From Streptomyces ambofaciens ATCC 23877 (GTDB lineage Bacteria; Actinomycetota; Actinomycetes; Streptomycetales; Streptomycetaceae), in NCBI RefSeq assembly GCF_001267885.1, contig NZ_CP012382.1:4327001-4391000 (forward strand): a stretch of 64,000 nt of DNA. Direction: 5' to 3'. The position numbers and the translations under genes are program-made. Positions within the stretch are counted from its first letter, which is position 1. Each line of letters starts with the position of its first letter. Shown here in pieces: positions 36,590-43,615 of this stretch. The notes beneath the pieces were generated by a model. The model searched no databases. It was given only the letters and a program-made list of their open reading frames with translations, and was not told where the DNA came from.

Positions 36590-37476
36590 CGGGGACGGGG
36601 ACGGAGACGGGTGGACTGTCGACAGGCGTGGCCCTGGCGCTCTTGGCGGCGGCGGCATGGCCGGTGGGCAGCGGATGGCACACCGGGGTGCGGCGTGCGC
36701 GGCTGGTGCTCGCCGCCGGCGGCGGGGCGGTCGGTACCGGGCCGCCGCCGGTGCGCCGGGCGACGGACGGGTTGCGGCGTCTCCGCGCCCGGCTGAGGCC
36801 CGAGTGGTGGTCACTGGCGGCCGGACTGGTGCTGGCGGTGCTGGGCGACTCCGTGCTGCCGGTCATCGCGGGGGCGGCCGGGGTGCCGGTACTGCGACGG
36901 ACACGGCTCGCGGCACGGGCGAGGCGGGCCAGGGAGAGCCGCCGGGACGCGGTGATCGCGCTGTGCGGCGCGCTCGCCGGGGAGGTGCGTACGGGGCAGC
37001 AGCCGGGCGAGGCGCTGCTGTGTGCCGCACACGACTCCGGAGGACTCGGCGAGGCACGGGCGGCGGTGCTGGCGGCGGCCCGCTTCGGCGGGGACGTCCC
37101 GGGGGCGCTCGCGGCGGCGGCGCGGCAACCGGGCGCCGAGGGGTTGCGAGGGCTCGCGGCGTGCTGGCGGGTCGCCGTCGACCAGGGTGCCGGGCTCGCG
37201 GCCGGCCTCGACCGGCTGGAGGGCGCCCTGCGCGCCGAGCGGGACCAGCGCTGCGACCTGCGGGCCCAGTTGGCCGGTGCCCGCGCCACGGCGGTGATGC
37301 TCGCGGGCCTGCCGGTCCTCGGTCTGCTGCTCGGCGTCGCCCTCGGTTCCGACCCGCTGCACGTCCTGCTGCACACGGGAGCCGGGCTGGGCTGTCTGCT
37401 GGCCGGCGGAGTCCTGGAGTGCCTGGGCGTGTGGTGGGTGGCGCGGATCGTACGGGGAGCGGAGGCGGCGTCGTGA
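36586..37476 (+). CDS. tadB: TadB-like pilus assembly membrane protein
   Basis: A 296-residue protein with a T2SS-F type cytosolic domain (RRARESRRDAVIALCGALAGEV and AARQPGAEGLRGLAACWRVAVD) flanked by hydrophobic segments, including two at the C-terminus (AVMLAGLPVLGLLLGVALG and AGLGCLLAGGVLECLGVWWV). It begins at the GTG overlapping the tadA stop (GTGA) with a GAGAGGAGG ribosome site. It forms the inner membrane platform with TadC. Confidence 0.85.
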   Translation: MTGTGTETGGLSTGVALALLAAAAWPVGSGWHTGVRRARLVLAAGGGAVGTGPPPVRRATDGLRRLRARLRPEWWSLAAGLVLAVLGDSVLPVIAGAAGVPVLRRTRLAARARRARESRRDAVIALCGALAGEVRTGQQPGEALLCAAHDSGGLGEARAAVLAAARFGGDVPGALAAAARQPGAEGLRGLAACWRVAVDQGAGLAAGLDRLEGALRAERDQRCDLRAQLAGARATAVMLAGLPVLGLLLGVALGSDPLHVLLHTGAGLGCLLAGGVLECLGVWWVARIVRGAEAAS

Positions 37477-38270
37477 ACGGGGACGTCGTCCACAGGCTGG
37501 GGGCGGTGGTGGGGATGTTGCTGGCCGCCGGGTGGCTCGCGCGCGGATTCGTGACCGGCCGACGGCGGCGGAGGGTGCGTAGGCGACTGGCCGGGCTGCT
37601 GGCCGCCCGACCGGTCCGCGCCGCCCCGCGAGGCCCCGCGGTGCTGGGCGCCGCTCGCGACTGGCTGCCCGTGGCGGGCGTGGTGGGTGCCGGTTGGGCC
37701 CTGGTCGGGGGCGTGGCCGGCGTCGTGGTGGGCGTGGTCGGGGCGGCAGGGATGTGGCGTTGGCGCACTCGACGGTCGGCCGCCGGCACGGCCGAGGCGG
37801 AGACCGTTGCCGCGGAGGCCGCGAGGCAACTTCCTCTGGCGGCCGACCTGCTGGCCGCCTGCATCGCGGCGGGTGCCGGGCCGGTGGCCGCGGCCCAGGC
37901 GGTGGGCGAGGCCCTCGGCGGGCCCGTCGGCGAGGCCTTGGGACGGGGTGCCGCTGAGGTGCGGCTGGGCGGTGAACCGGACGGCGCCTGGCGTGCGTTG
38001 GCCGCGCTGCCGGGCTCCGGGCCCCTGGCGCGGCTGCTCGAACGGGCCGATGTGTCCGGTCTGCCCGCAGCCGGTCCGGTCGCTCGACTCGCCGCCCAGG
38101 CCCGTGCCGACCGGTCCCGCGCCATGACGACCCGGGCCCGCCGCGCGGCCGTCCTGGTGACCGCCCCGGTGGGGCTGTGCTTCCTGCCCGCCTTCATCGC
38201 GGTGGGCGTACTGCCGGTGGTGATCGGGCTCGCGGGCGGGGTCCTGGGAGACGGGGGAGGTGGGCGCTGA
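37473..38270 (+). CDS. tadC: TadC-like pilus assembly membrane protein
   Basis: A 265-residue protein with the GTGA overlap onto tadB. Hydrophobic segments appear near residues 5-25, 70-95 and 225-260, around a cytosolic F-type domain (LPLAADLLAACIAAGAGPVAAAQAVGEA and WRALAALPGSGPLARLLERADVSG). The pattern is that of TadC in actinobacterial Tad loci. Functions as the second platform protein. Confidence 0.83.
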   Translation: MNGDVVHRLGAVVGMLLAAGWLARGFVTGRRRRRVRRRLAGLLAARPVRAAPRGPAVLGAARDWLPVAGVVGAGWALVGGVAGVVVGVVGAAGMWRWRTRRSAAGTAEAETVAAEAARQLPLAADLLAACIAAGAGPVAAAQAVGEALGGPVGEALGRGAAEVRLGGEPDGAWRALAALPGSGPLARLLERADVSGLPAAGPVARLAAQARADRSRAMTTRARRAAVLVTAPVGLCFLPAFIAVGVLPVVIGLAGGVLGDGGGGR

Positions 38271-38340
38271 CGGGGCGGGGGCGGGGCCAGGCGCGGCGGC
38301 GGTCCGGTGAGGAGCCGGCGCTCGTGGCGGACGAAGCCCG

Positions 38341-38480
38341 CGACGAGAACAACGGATCAACGACGAGAACAACGGGTCAACGACGAGAACAACGGGTCAA
38401 CGACGAGAACAACGGATCAACGACGAGAACGACCGACCGGCGAGAAGAACGACGGACCGGCGACGAGAACAACGAACCAG
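38341..38480. repeat. 20-bp tandem repeat array
   Basis: Seven 20-bp units run from 38341 to 38480. The first four are nearly identical (CGACGAGAACAACGG then ATCAA or GTCAA); the last three are diverged. The array lies between tadC and the pilin gene. 20 is not a multiple of three, though the frame in phase with the pilin stays open across it. Confidence 0.9.
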
Positions 38481-38498
38481 AACCTTACGGGGGTTGCG

Positions 38499-38726
38499 AT
38501 GTATCAGGTGGTACGGGCACGGCTGAGTGTCCTGATGGGCGCGGTACGCACGACGTGGCTTCGGCGGGCTGGGCGAAGGGACGCAGGGATGGTCACGTCC
38601 GAGTACGCGATGGGGATCGTCGCGGCGGTGGCCTTCGCCGTGGTGCTCTACAAGGTGGTCACGAGCGGCGCGGTCAGCGCGGAGCTGCAGGGCATCGTGA
38701 AGCAGGCCCTCGATGCGCGGATGTGA
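38499..38726 (+). CDS. Flp-type pilin (DUF4244)
   Basis: A 75-residue protein. A basic leader ends RRDAG and is followed by MVTSEYAMGIVAAVAFAVV, so cleavage after Gly would leave Glu at +5 and Tyr at +6, the class III prepilin pattern. One transmembrane helix and a short tail follow. The small size fits Flp. The ATG at 38499 is chosen; an upstream in-frame GTG at 38307 would include the repeats. No TadV peptidase gene is in this cluster. Confidence 0.82.
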   Translation: MYQVVRARLSVLMGAVRTTWLRRAGRRDAGMVTSEYAMGIVAAVAFAVVLYKVVTSGAVSAELQGIVKQALDARM

Positions 38727-39174
38727 ACGGGCGGCGAGGACGGGATCGCGCGGCGCCGCCCGCGGCGACCTCGACAGCCGCTCGAGGAACGGTTGGAGGA
38801 GCGGGTCGGGGAGGGGTCCGGGCTCGGGTTCCGACAGGGGGTTCGTGACGGCCGAGACGGCCGTGGTGCTTCCGGTGCTGGTGGTGTTCGCGATGGCGCT
38901 GGTGTGGGGGCTGCTCGTGGTCGCCGCGCAGATCCAGTGCGTGGACGCTGCCCGCACGGGCGCCCGTGCGGCCGCTCGCCAGGACCCGGCCGACGCGGTC
39001 CTGGAGGTCACCAGAGAGGCGGCACCGCGCGGGGCGAGGGTCACCGTCGACCGGGAGGCGGGCAGGGCCCGCGTGGTCGTCGTCGCCGAGCCACCGGCCT
39101 TGCACGGCCTGCCCTTCGAAGTGCGGGAGGAAGCGGTGGCATCGGTGGAGCAGACAGTGGGGGCGGAGCCGTGA
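38713..39174 (+). CDS. tadE: TadE family pseudopilin
   Basis: A 153-residue protein that overlaps the pilin stop. A G/S/R-rich leader ends DRG and is followed by FVTAETAVVLPVLVVFAMAL, with Glu at +5 after Gly, a prepilin-type site and TadE motif. A single membrane helix and an extracytoplasmic domain (GARVTVDREAGRARVVVV) follow. It overlaps the next gene by GTGA. Confidence 0.82.
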   Translation: MRGCERAARTGSRGAARGDLDSRSRNGWRSGSGRGPGSGSDRGFVTAETAVVLPVLVVFAMALVWGLLVVAAQIQCVDAARTGARAAARQDPADAVLEVTREAAPRGARVTVDREAGRARVVVVAEPPALHGLPFEVREEAVASVEQTVGAEP

Positions 39175-39899
39175 AGGACATCGCCGCGCCCCGACGGATG
39201 ACAGCCCCGGGCCCCCGCTGGGACCGGGCCCCCGTTGCCGGCCTCCGTCTCGGCTCGGGCCGGGCTTCTGGTCCTCGTCCTGGCAAGCGCCCTCGTCCTG
39301 GCCGCGATCCGGGCCCCCGCCCCCGCCCGGGGGCCGGGGGCGAGGTCGCCGGGACCGACCAGGGGTCCGCCACGGTGTGGAGCGTCGGTGCCATCGCCGT
39401 TCTCTGCCTGGTGTTCGGCATCGTGCTGGCCCTGGGGCAAGCCGTCGTGGCCCGGCATCGCGCGGCCGGCGGTGCCGACATGGCGGCGCTCGCGGCGGCG
39501 GACCACTGGGCTCTGGGCGGAACCGCGGCCTGCGTCCGGGCGGAGCGGGTCGCACGGGCGCAGGGCACGCGGTTGGTGCGGTGCGTGCTCACCGGCCAGG
39601 TCTCGGACGTGACGGCGTCGTCGGGCCGTGGGCTGTTCGCGGCGGAGGTCCGGGCGAGGGCCGGCCCGGCGTCCGAGGCGGCTGCTCCTGTGCCGAGGGC
39701 CCCGTCGACGGAGGAACCGCCGACGGGCAGCCCGGTGGTCGGGAGCCCGACGACGGTATCCCCCGACCCCGGGGACGGCCCCGGGGACGAGGGCGGTGGC
39801 GGTGGTGGTGACGGGGGACCGGGCCCCGGAGGCCCCGCCGACCCGGCCGGTTTCACGGTCCGGCGTCCGTCGTCTCCGCCCCCCGCAGCAGCACCGTGA
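39171..39899 (+). CDS. TadE-like protein (Rv3654c type)
   Basis: A 242-residue protein from a GTG overlapping the tadE stop. A long R/P/G-rich leader precedes DQGSATVWSVGAIAVLCLVF and HRAAGGADMAALAAADHWAL, the signature of the Rv3654c/TadE-like family found beside actinobacterial helicases. The C-terminal ~70 residues are P/G/S-rich and of low complexity. The last 47 bp overlap the convergent helicase gene. Confidence 0.8.
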   Translation: MKDIAAPRRMTAPGPRWDRAPVAGLRLGSGRASGPRPGKRPRPGRDPGPRPRPGAGGEVAGTDQGSATVWSVGAIAVLCLVFGIVLALGQAVVARHRAAGGADMAALAAADHWALGGTAACVRAERVARAQGTRLVRCVLTGQVSDVTASSGRGLFAAEVRARAGPASEAAAPVPRAPSTEEPPTGSPVVGSPTTVSPDPGDGPGDEGGGGGGDGGPGPGGPADPAGFTVRRPSSPPPAAAP

Positions 39900-42318
39900 G
39901 CAGCCGTACGGCTCCCCGCTTGTGCAGGGGATCGTTGCCGTTGCCGCACTTGGGGGACTGGATGCAGGAGGGGCAACCGGCCTCGCACTCGCAGGAGGCG
40001 ATGGCCTCCCGGGTGGCCGTGAGCCAGTCGCGAGCCGTGTGGAAGGCGCGCTCGGCGAAGCCCGCGCCGCCGGGATGGCCGTCGTACACGAAGACCGTCG
40101 GCAGCAGCGTGTCCGGGTGCAGGGGGACCGACACGCCGCCGATGTCCCAGCGGTCGCAGGTCGCGAACAGGGGCAGCATGCCGATCGAGGCGTGCTCGGC
40201 GGCGTGCAGGGCCCCGCCGAGGATCTCCGGGTTGATCCGGGCCGCGTCCAGCTGGTCCTCGGTGACCGTCCACCACACCGCGCGCGTGCGCAGGGTCCGG
40301 GGAGGGAGGTCGAGCTTCGTCTCGCCCAGCACCTCGCCGGTGATGAGGCGCCGGCGCAGGAAGGAGACCACTTGGTTGGTGACCTCGACGGAGCCGTAGC
40401 ACAGGCGCCCAGCGCCCCACGGGACCTCGGTGTCGGTCTCCAGGACGGAGATCGCCGTCGTGTCGCGGGCCACCGTGGAGTACGTCGGCGTGGCCTGTTC
40501 GACCAGGGCGACGGAGTCCTCCAGGTCGAGGGTGCGGACGAGGTACGTGCGGCCCTGGTGGAGGTGGACGGCGCCCTCGTGGACCGTCGTGTGGGCGGCG
40601 CCGGCGTCGACGGTGCCCAGCAGGCGCCCGGTCCCGGCCTCGACGACCTGGACCGGACGGCCGCCCTCTCCGCGGATGTCGGTGAGGTCGGCGGCCCGTT
40701 CCCGGCGCGTCCAGTGCCAGGCGCGGGTCCGGCGGCGCAGCAGCCTGGCCTCCTCCAGCTGGGGGAGCAGCTCCTCGCAGGCGGGGCCGAAGAGGGGCAG
40801 GTCCTCCTCGGTCAGGGGGAGCTCGGCCGCCGCCGCGCACAGGTGGGGGGCGAGGACGTACGGGTTGTCGGGGTCGAGGACCGTGGACTCCACGGGCTGG
40901 TCGAACAGGGCCTCCGGGTGGTGGACGAGGAAGGTGTCCAACGGGTCGTCGCGGGCGACCAGCACCGCGAGGGCCCCCTGCCCGGAACGGCCCGCGCGGC
41001 CCGCCTGCTGCCACAGCGAGGCCCGTGTGCCCGGATAGCCGGCGATCACCACGGCGTCCAGGCCGGAGATGTCCAGGCCGAGTTCGAGGGCGTTCGTCGC
41101 CGCGAGGCCGAGGAGTTCACCGGAGTGCAGGGCACGTTCCAGGGCGCGGCGCTCCTCGGGGAGGTAGCCGCCGCGGTAGGCGGCCACCCGCCGGGACAGC
41201 GAGCGGTCGACCTCGGCGAGGCGTTCCTGGGCGATCACCGAGATCAGCTCGGCGCCACGCCGGGAACGGACGAAGGTGATCGACCGCAGGCCCTGCACGG
41301 TGAGATCGGTCAGCAGGTCGGCGGCCTCGGCGGTGGCGGTGCGGCGCACGGGCGCGCCCTTCTCACCCTCCATGTCGGTCAGCGGCGGTTCCCACAGGGC
41401 GAACACCAGTTCACCACGGGGTGAGGCGTCGTCGGCGACCTCGACCACCGGGAGCCCGGTGAGCCGGCGGGCCGCCACCGCGGGCTCCGCGGCGGTGGCG
41501 GAGGCGAGCAGGAACACCGGCGACGCGCCGTAGCGGACGCACAGGCGGCGCAATCTGCGCAGCACCTGGGCGACATGGGAGCCGAAGACGCCGCGGTAGG
41601 TGTGGCACTCGTCGATGACGACGTACTTCAACGACTTCAGGAAGGAGGACCAGCGGGGGTGGGACGGCAGGATGCCGCGGTGCAGCATGTCCGGGTTGGT
41701 CAGCACGTACGTGCCGTACTGGCGGATCCACTCGCGTTCCTCGACCGGCGTGTCGCCGTCGTACACGGCTGCCCGAACTGATGTGCCCAGAGGTTGTGAA
41801 AGTTCCTTCACGGACCGGCACTGGTCGGCGGCCAGCGCCTTGGTCGGAGCCAGGTAGAGGGCGGTGGCGCCCCGTCCGTTCAGGGCCTCCGAGCCGTCCA
41901 GGAGCGCCGACAGCACCGGCACCAGATACGCCAGGGACTTGCCGGAGGCGGTACCGGTGGCCACGACCACCGAGTCGCCGTCCAGCGCGTGCTCGGCCGC
42001 CGTCGCCTGGTGGGCCCAGGGGTGTTCGATGCCCGCGGCCTGCACCGCGGCGACGACCTCGGGGCGAATCCGGTCCGGCCAGACGGCATGACGGCCCGGA
42101 CGCGGGGGCAAGTGCTCCGTATGAGTGATGCGCGCAGCCCGGTTCGGCCCCGCGGCGAGCCGGGTCAGGATCGTGCCTGGTTCGGGCCGGGAGCCGGGCC
42201 CAGCCGGGGATCGATCGGATCGGAGATTCTTGGCCATCGGCACCGAGTCTGTCACTGGCGTGACGGACAATGGGACCAAGGCGTCGTGCACGCCTGCCGG
42301 TAAGTGATTGAATGCCAT
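39853..42318 (-). CDS. DEAD/DEAH-box helicase with zinc-binding C-terminus
   Basis: An 821-residue superfamily 2 helicase. Motifs: ATGTASGKSLAYLVP (I), APTKALAADQ (Ia), VIDECHTYRG (II, DECH), LLASATAAEP (III), RSITFVRSRRGAEL (IV) and QQAGRAGRSGQGA (VI). A DUF1998-type C-terminal region includes CECEAGCPSCIQSPKCGNGN, a four-Cys zinc site. This matches the helicase adjacent to tad genes in actinobacteria. ATG at 42318; a later ATG (residue 28) is possible. It shares a divergent gap with bldG and overlaps the TadE-like gene tail-to-tail by 47 bp. Role probably in DNA repair, by similarity. Confidence 0.9.
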   Translation of the reverse strand: MAFNHLPAGVHDALVPLSVTPVTDSVPMAKNLRSDRSPAGPGSRPEPGTILTRLAAGPNRAARITHTEHLPPRPGRHAVWPDRIRPEVVAAVQAAGIEHPWAHQATAAEHALDGDSVVVATGTASGKSLAYLVPVLSALLDGSEALNGRGATALYLAPTKALAADQCRSVKELSQPLGTSVRAAVYDGDTPVEEREWIRQYGTYVLTNPDMLHRGILPSHPRWSSFLKSLKYVVIDECHTYRGVFGSHVAQVLRRLRRLCVRYGASPVFLLASATAAEPAVAARRLTGLPVVEVADDASPRGELVFALWEPPLTDMEGEKGAPVRRTATAEAADLLTDLTVQGLRSITFVRSRRGAELISVIAQERLAEVDRSLSRRVAAYRGGYLPEERRALERALHSGELLGLAATNALELGLDISGLDAVVIAGYPGTRASLWQQAGRAGRSGQGALAVLVARDDPLDTFLVHHPEALFDQPVESTVLDPDNPYVLAPHLCAAAAELPLTEEDLPLFGPACEELLPQLEEARLLRRRTRAWHWTRRERAADLTDIRGEGGRPVQVVEAGTGRLLGTVDAGAAHTTVHEGAVHLHQGRTYLVRTLDLEDSVALVEQATPTYSTVARDTTAISVLETDTEVPWGAGRLCYGSVEVTNQVVSFLRRRLITGEVLGETKLDLPPRTLRTRAVWWTVTEDQLDAARINPEILGGALHAAEHASIGMLPLFATCDRWDIGGVSVPLHPDTLLPTVFVYDGHPGGAGFAERAFHTARDWLTATREAIASCECEAGCPSCIQSPKCGNGNDPLHKRGAVRLLTVLLRGAETTDAGP

Positions 42319-42400
42319 CGCGGCTGGCGAACCGTCCTGGGGGCTTCAAGCCGAGGTGTCCCGAAGGGCGACCGCTCGATAGCAAGGTGCTGGAGGATCC

Positions 42401-42742
42401 GTGGACCTGTCCCTGTCGACCCGTACCGTCGGCGATCGTACGGTCGTCGAGGTCGGTGGCGAAATTGACGTATACACCGCGCCCAAGCTGCGTGAGCAGC
42501 TGGTCGAGCTCGTGAACGACGGGAGTTTCCACCTCGTCGTCGACATGGAGGGCGTGGACTTCCTCGACTCCACCGGGCTCGGCGTGCTGGTCGGCGGACT
42601 GAAGCGGGTGCGTGCCCATGAGGGCTCGCTGCGCCTGGTCTGCAACCAGGAGCGCATTCTCAAGATCTTCCGTATCACCGGCCTCACCAAGGTGTTCCCC
42701 ATTCACACCTCGGTCGAGGAAGCGGTGGCGGCCACCGACTGA
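42401..42742 (+). CDS. bldG: anti-sigma factor antagonist BldG
   Basis: A 113-residue STAS protein. [14 protein letters not shown] carries Ser57, the phosphorylation site of BldG/SpoIIAA-type antagonists. GTG start with CTGGAGG upstream. The sequence and the adjacent downstream anti-sigma kinase gene, 106 bp away in the same direction, match bldG of Streptomyces, which is needed for aerial mycelium and antibiotic production. It switches partners by phosphorylation and releases sigma factors such as SigH. Confidence 0.96.
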
Positions 42743-42848
42743 CGACCTGTTCCGGGCCGGTGGGCCCGGGACGACTTGAGTACAAGGGGGTCCGGGCCGT
42801 CAGCGGTCCGGGCCCTCGACAGCACGCCCGTAGTTCCGAGGGGGATGC

Positions 42849-43280
42849 ATGGCCACCGTTGAACTCCGTTTCAGCGCGCTGCCCGAGCATGTCCGCACCG
42901 CCCGTCTCGTGGCGGCCGCGGTGGCACGCAGGGCCGGAGTGGACGAGGCCGTCCTCGACGAGGTCAGGCTCGCCGTCGGTGAGGCCTGCACCCGGGCCGT
43001 GGGCCTGCATCAGAACGTCGGCATCACGGCGCCGGTCAAGGTGTCGCTGATCGAGGAGGAGAAGCAGTTCTCCATCGAGGTCGGCGACGAGGCGCCGCAC
43101 GCGGTGTCCGGGGCCGGAACCCGGGGCGCCGCCGGGGGTGACCCGGAGGCCGAGGAGGACGAGATGGGGCTCGCGGTGATCAGTGGGCTCGTCGACGACG
43201 TCGAGGTCACGGCCGGTGAGGACGGCGGCCTGATCCGCATGACCTGGCCGACCGCGCCCGCGGTGCTGCCGCCGGTCTGA
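42849..43280 (+). CDS. RsbW-like anti-sigma factor kinase
   Basis: A 143-residue GHKL ATPase of the RsbW/SpoIIAB group. DEVRLAVGEACTRAVG near residue 37 supplies the N box, and EDEMGLAVISGLVDDVEV near 104 the G1 region. The ATP-lid region (DEAPHAVSGAGTRGAAGG) is longer and acidic compared with RsbW. Adjacent to bldG and probably its partner kinase (the orthologue in S. coelicolor is called ApgA). Co-transcription is likely. GAGGGGGATGC precedes the ATG. It ends at a strong hairpin. Confidence 0.87.
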   Translation: MATVELRFSALPEHVRTARLVAAAVARRAGVDEAVLDEVRLAVGEACTRAVGLHQNVGITAPVKVSLIEEEKQFSIEVGDEAPHAVSGAGTRGAAGGDPEAEEDEMGLAVISGLVDDVEVTAGEDGGLIRMTWPTAPAVLPPV

Positions 43281-43316
43281 CACTGCCGCGGTCCCCGCAG
43301 CCATCGGAGTTCACCC

Positions 43317-43343
43317 GAAGGGCCCTACCCCGTAGGGCCCTTC
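43317..43343 (+). terminator. terminator of the bldG operon
   Basis: 12-nt arms (43317-43328 and 43332-43343) with a CCC loop, 36 bp after the stop of the anti-sigma factor gene. Confidence 0.8.
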
Positions 43344-43514
43344 GTCGTGTGCGGGCGAGGATTCCCACGCTTACAGTGGTCCCGAGCGCACGCCAAGTGA
43401 ATTCGTTCACGATCAATAGTTCGGGCAATCCGCGGGCAATCCACGATCAATCCCGCGGAGAAGGATCACGGATTTAATGCCGGAAGGGCATTACTACTTC
43501 CGGGCTCCTTGTGG

Positions 43515-43572
43515 TTGACAAGATATTTCCTTTTGTCGTGCACTGTTTTGATCAGGTTCCGGTACCTACAAT
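43515..43572 (+). promoter_or_regulatory. promoter region of hppA
   Basis: TTGACA at 43515-43520 is a perfect -35; TGCACT 18 nt downstream is a weak -10. A second box, TACAAT, lies at 43567-43572. The surrounding 43475-43560 is A/T-rich for this genome. The TSS cannot be fixed. Confidence 0.4.
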
Positions 43573-43615
43573 CCCGTCCACATCTTGAGCTCAGCCCAAG
43601 CGTCAAGGAGGACGA

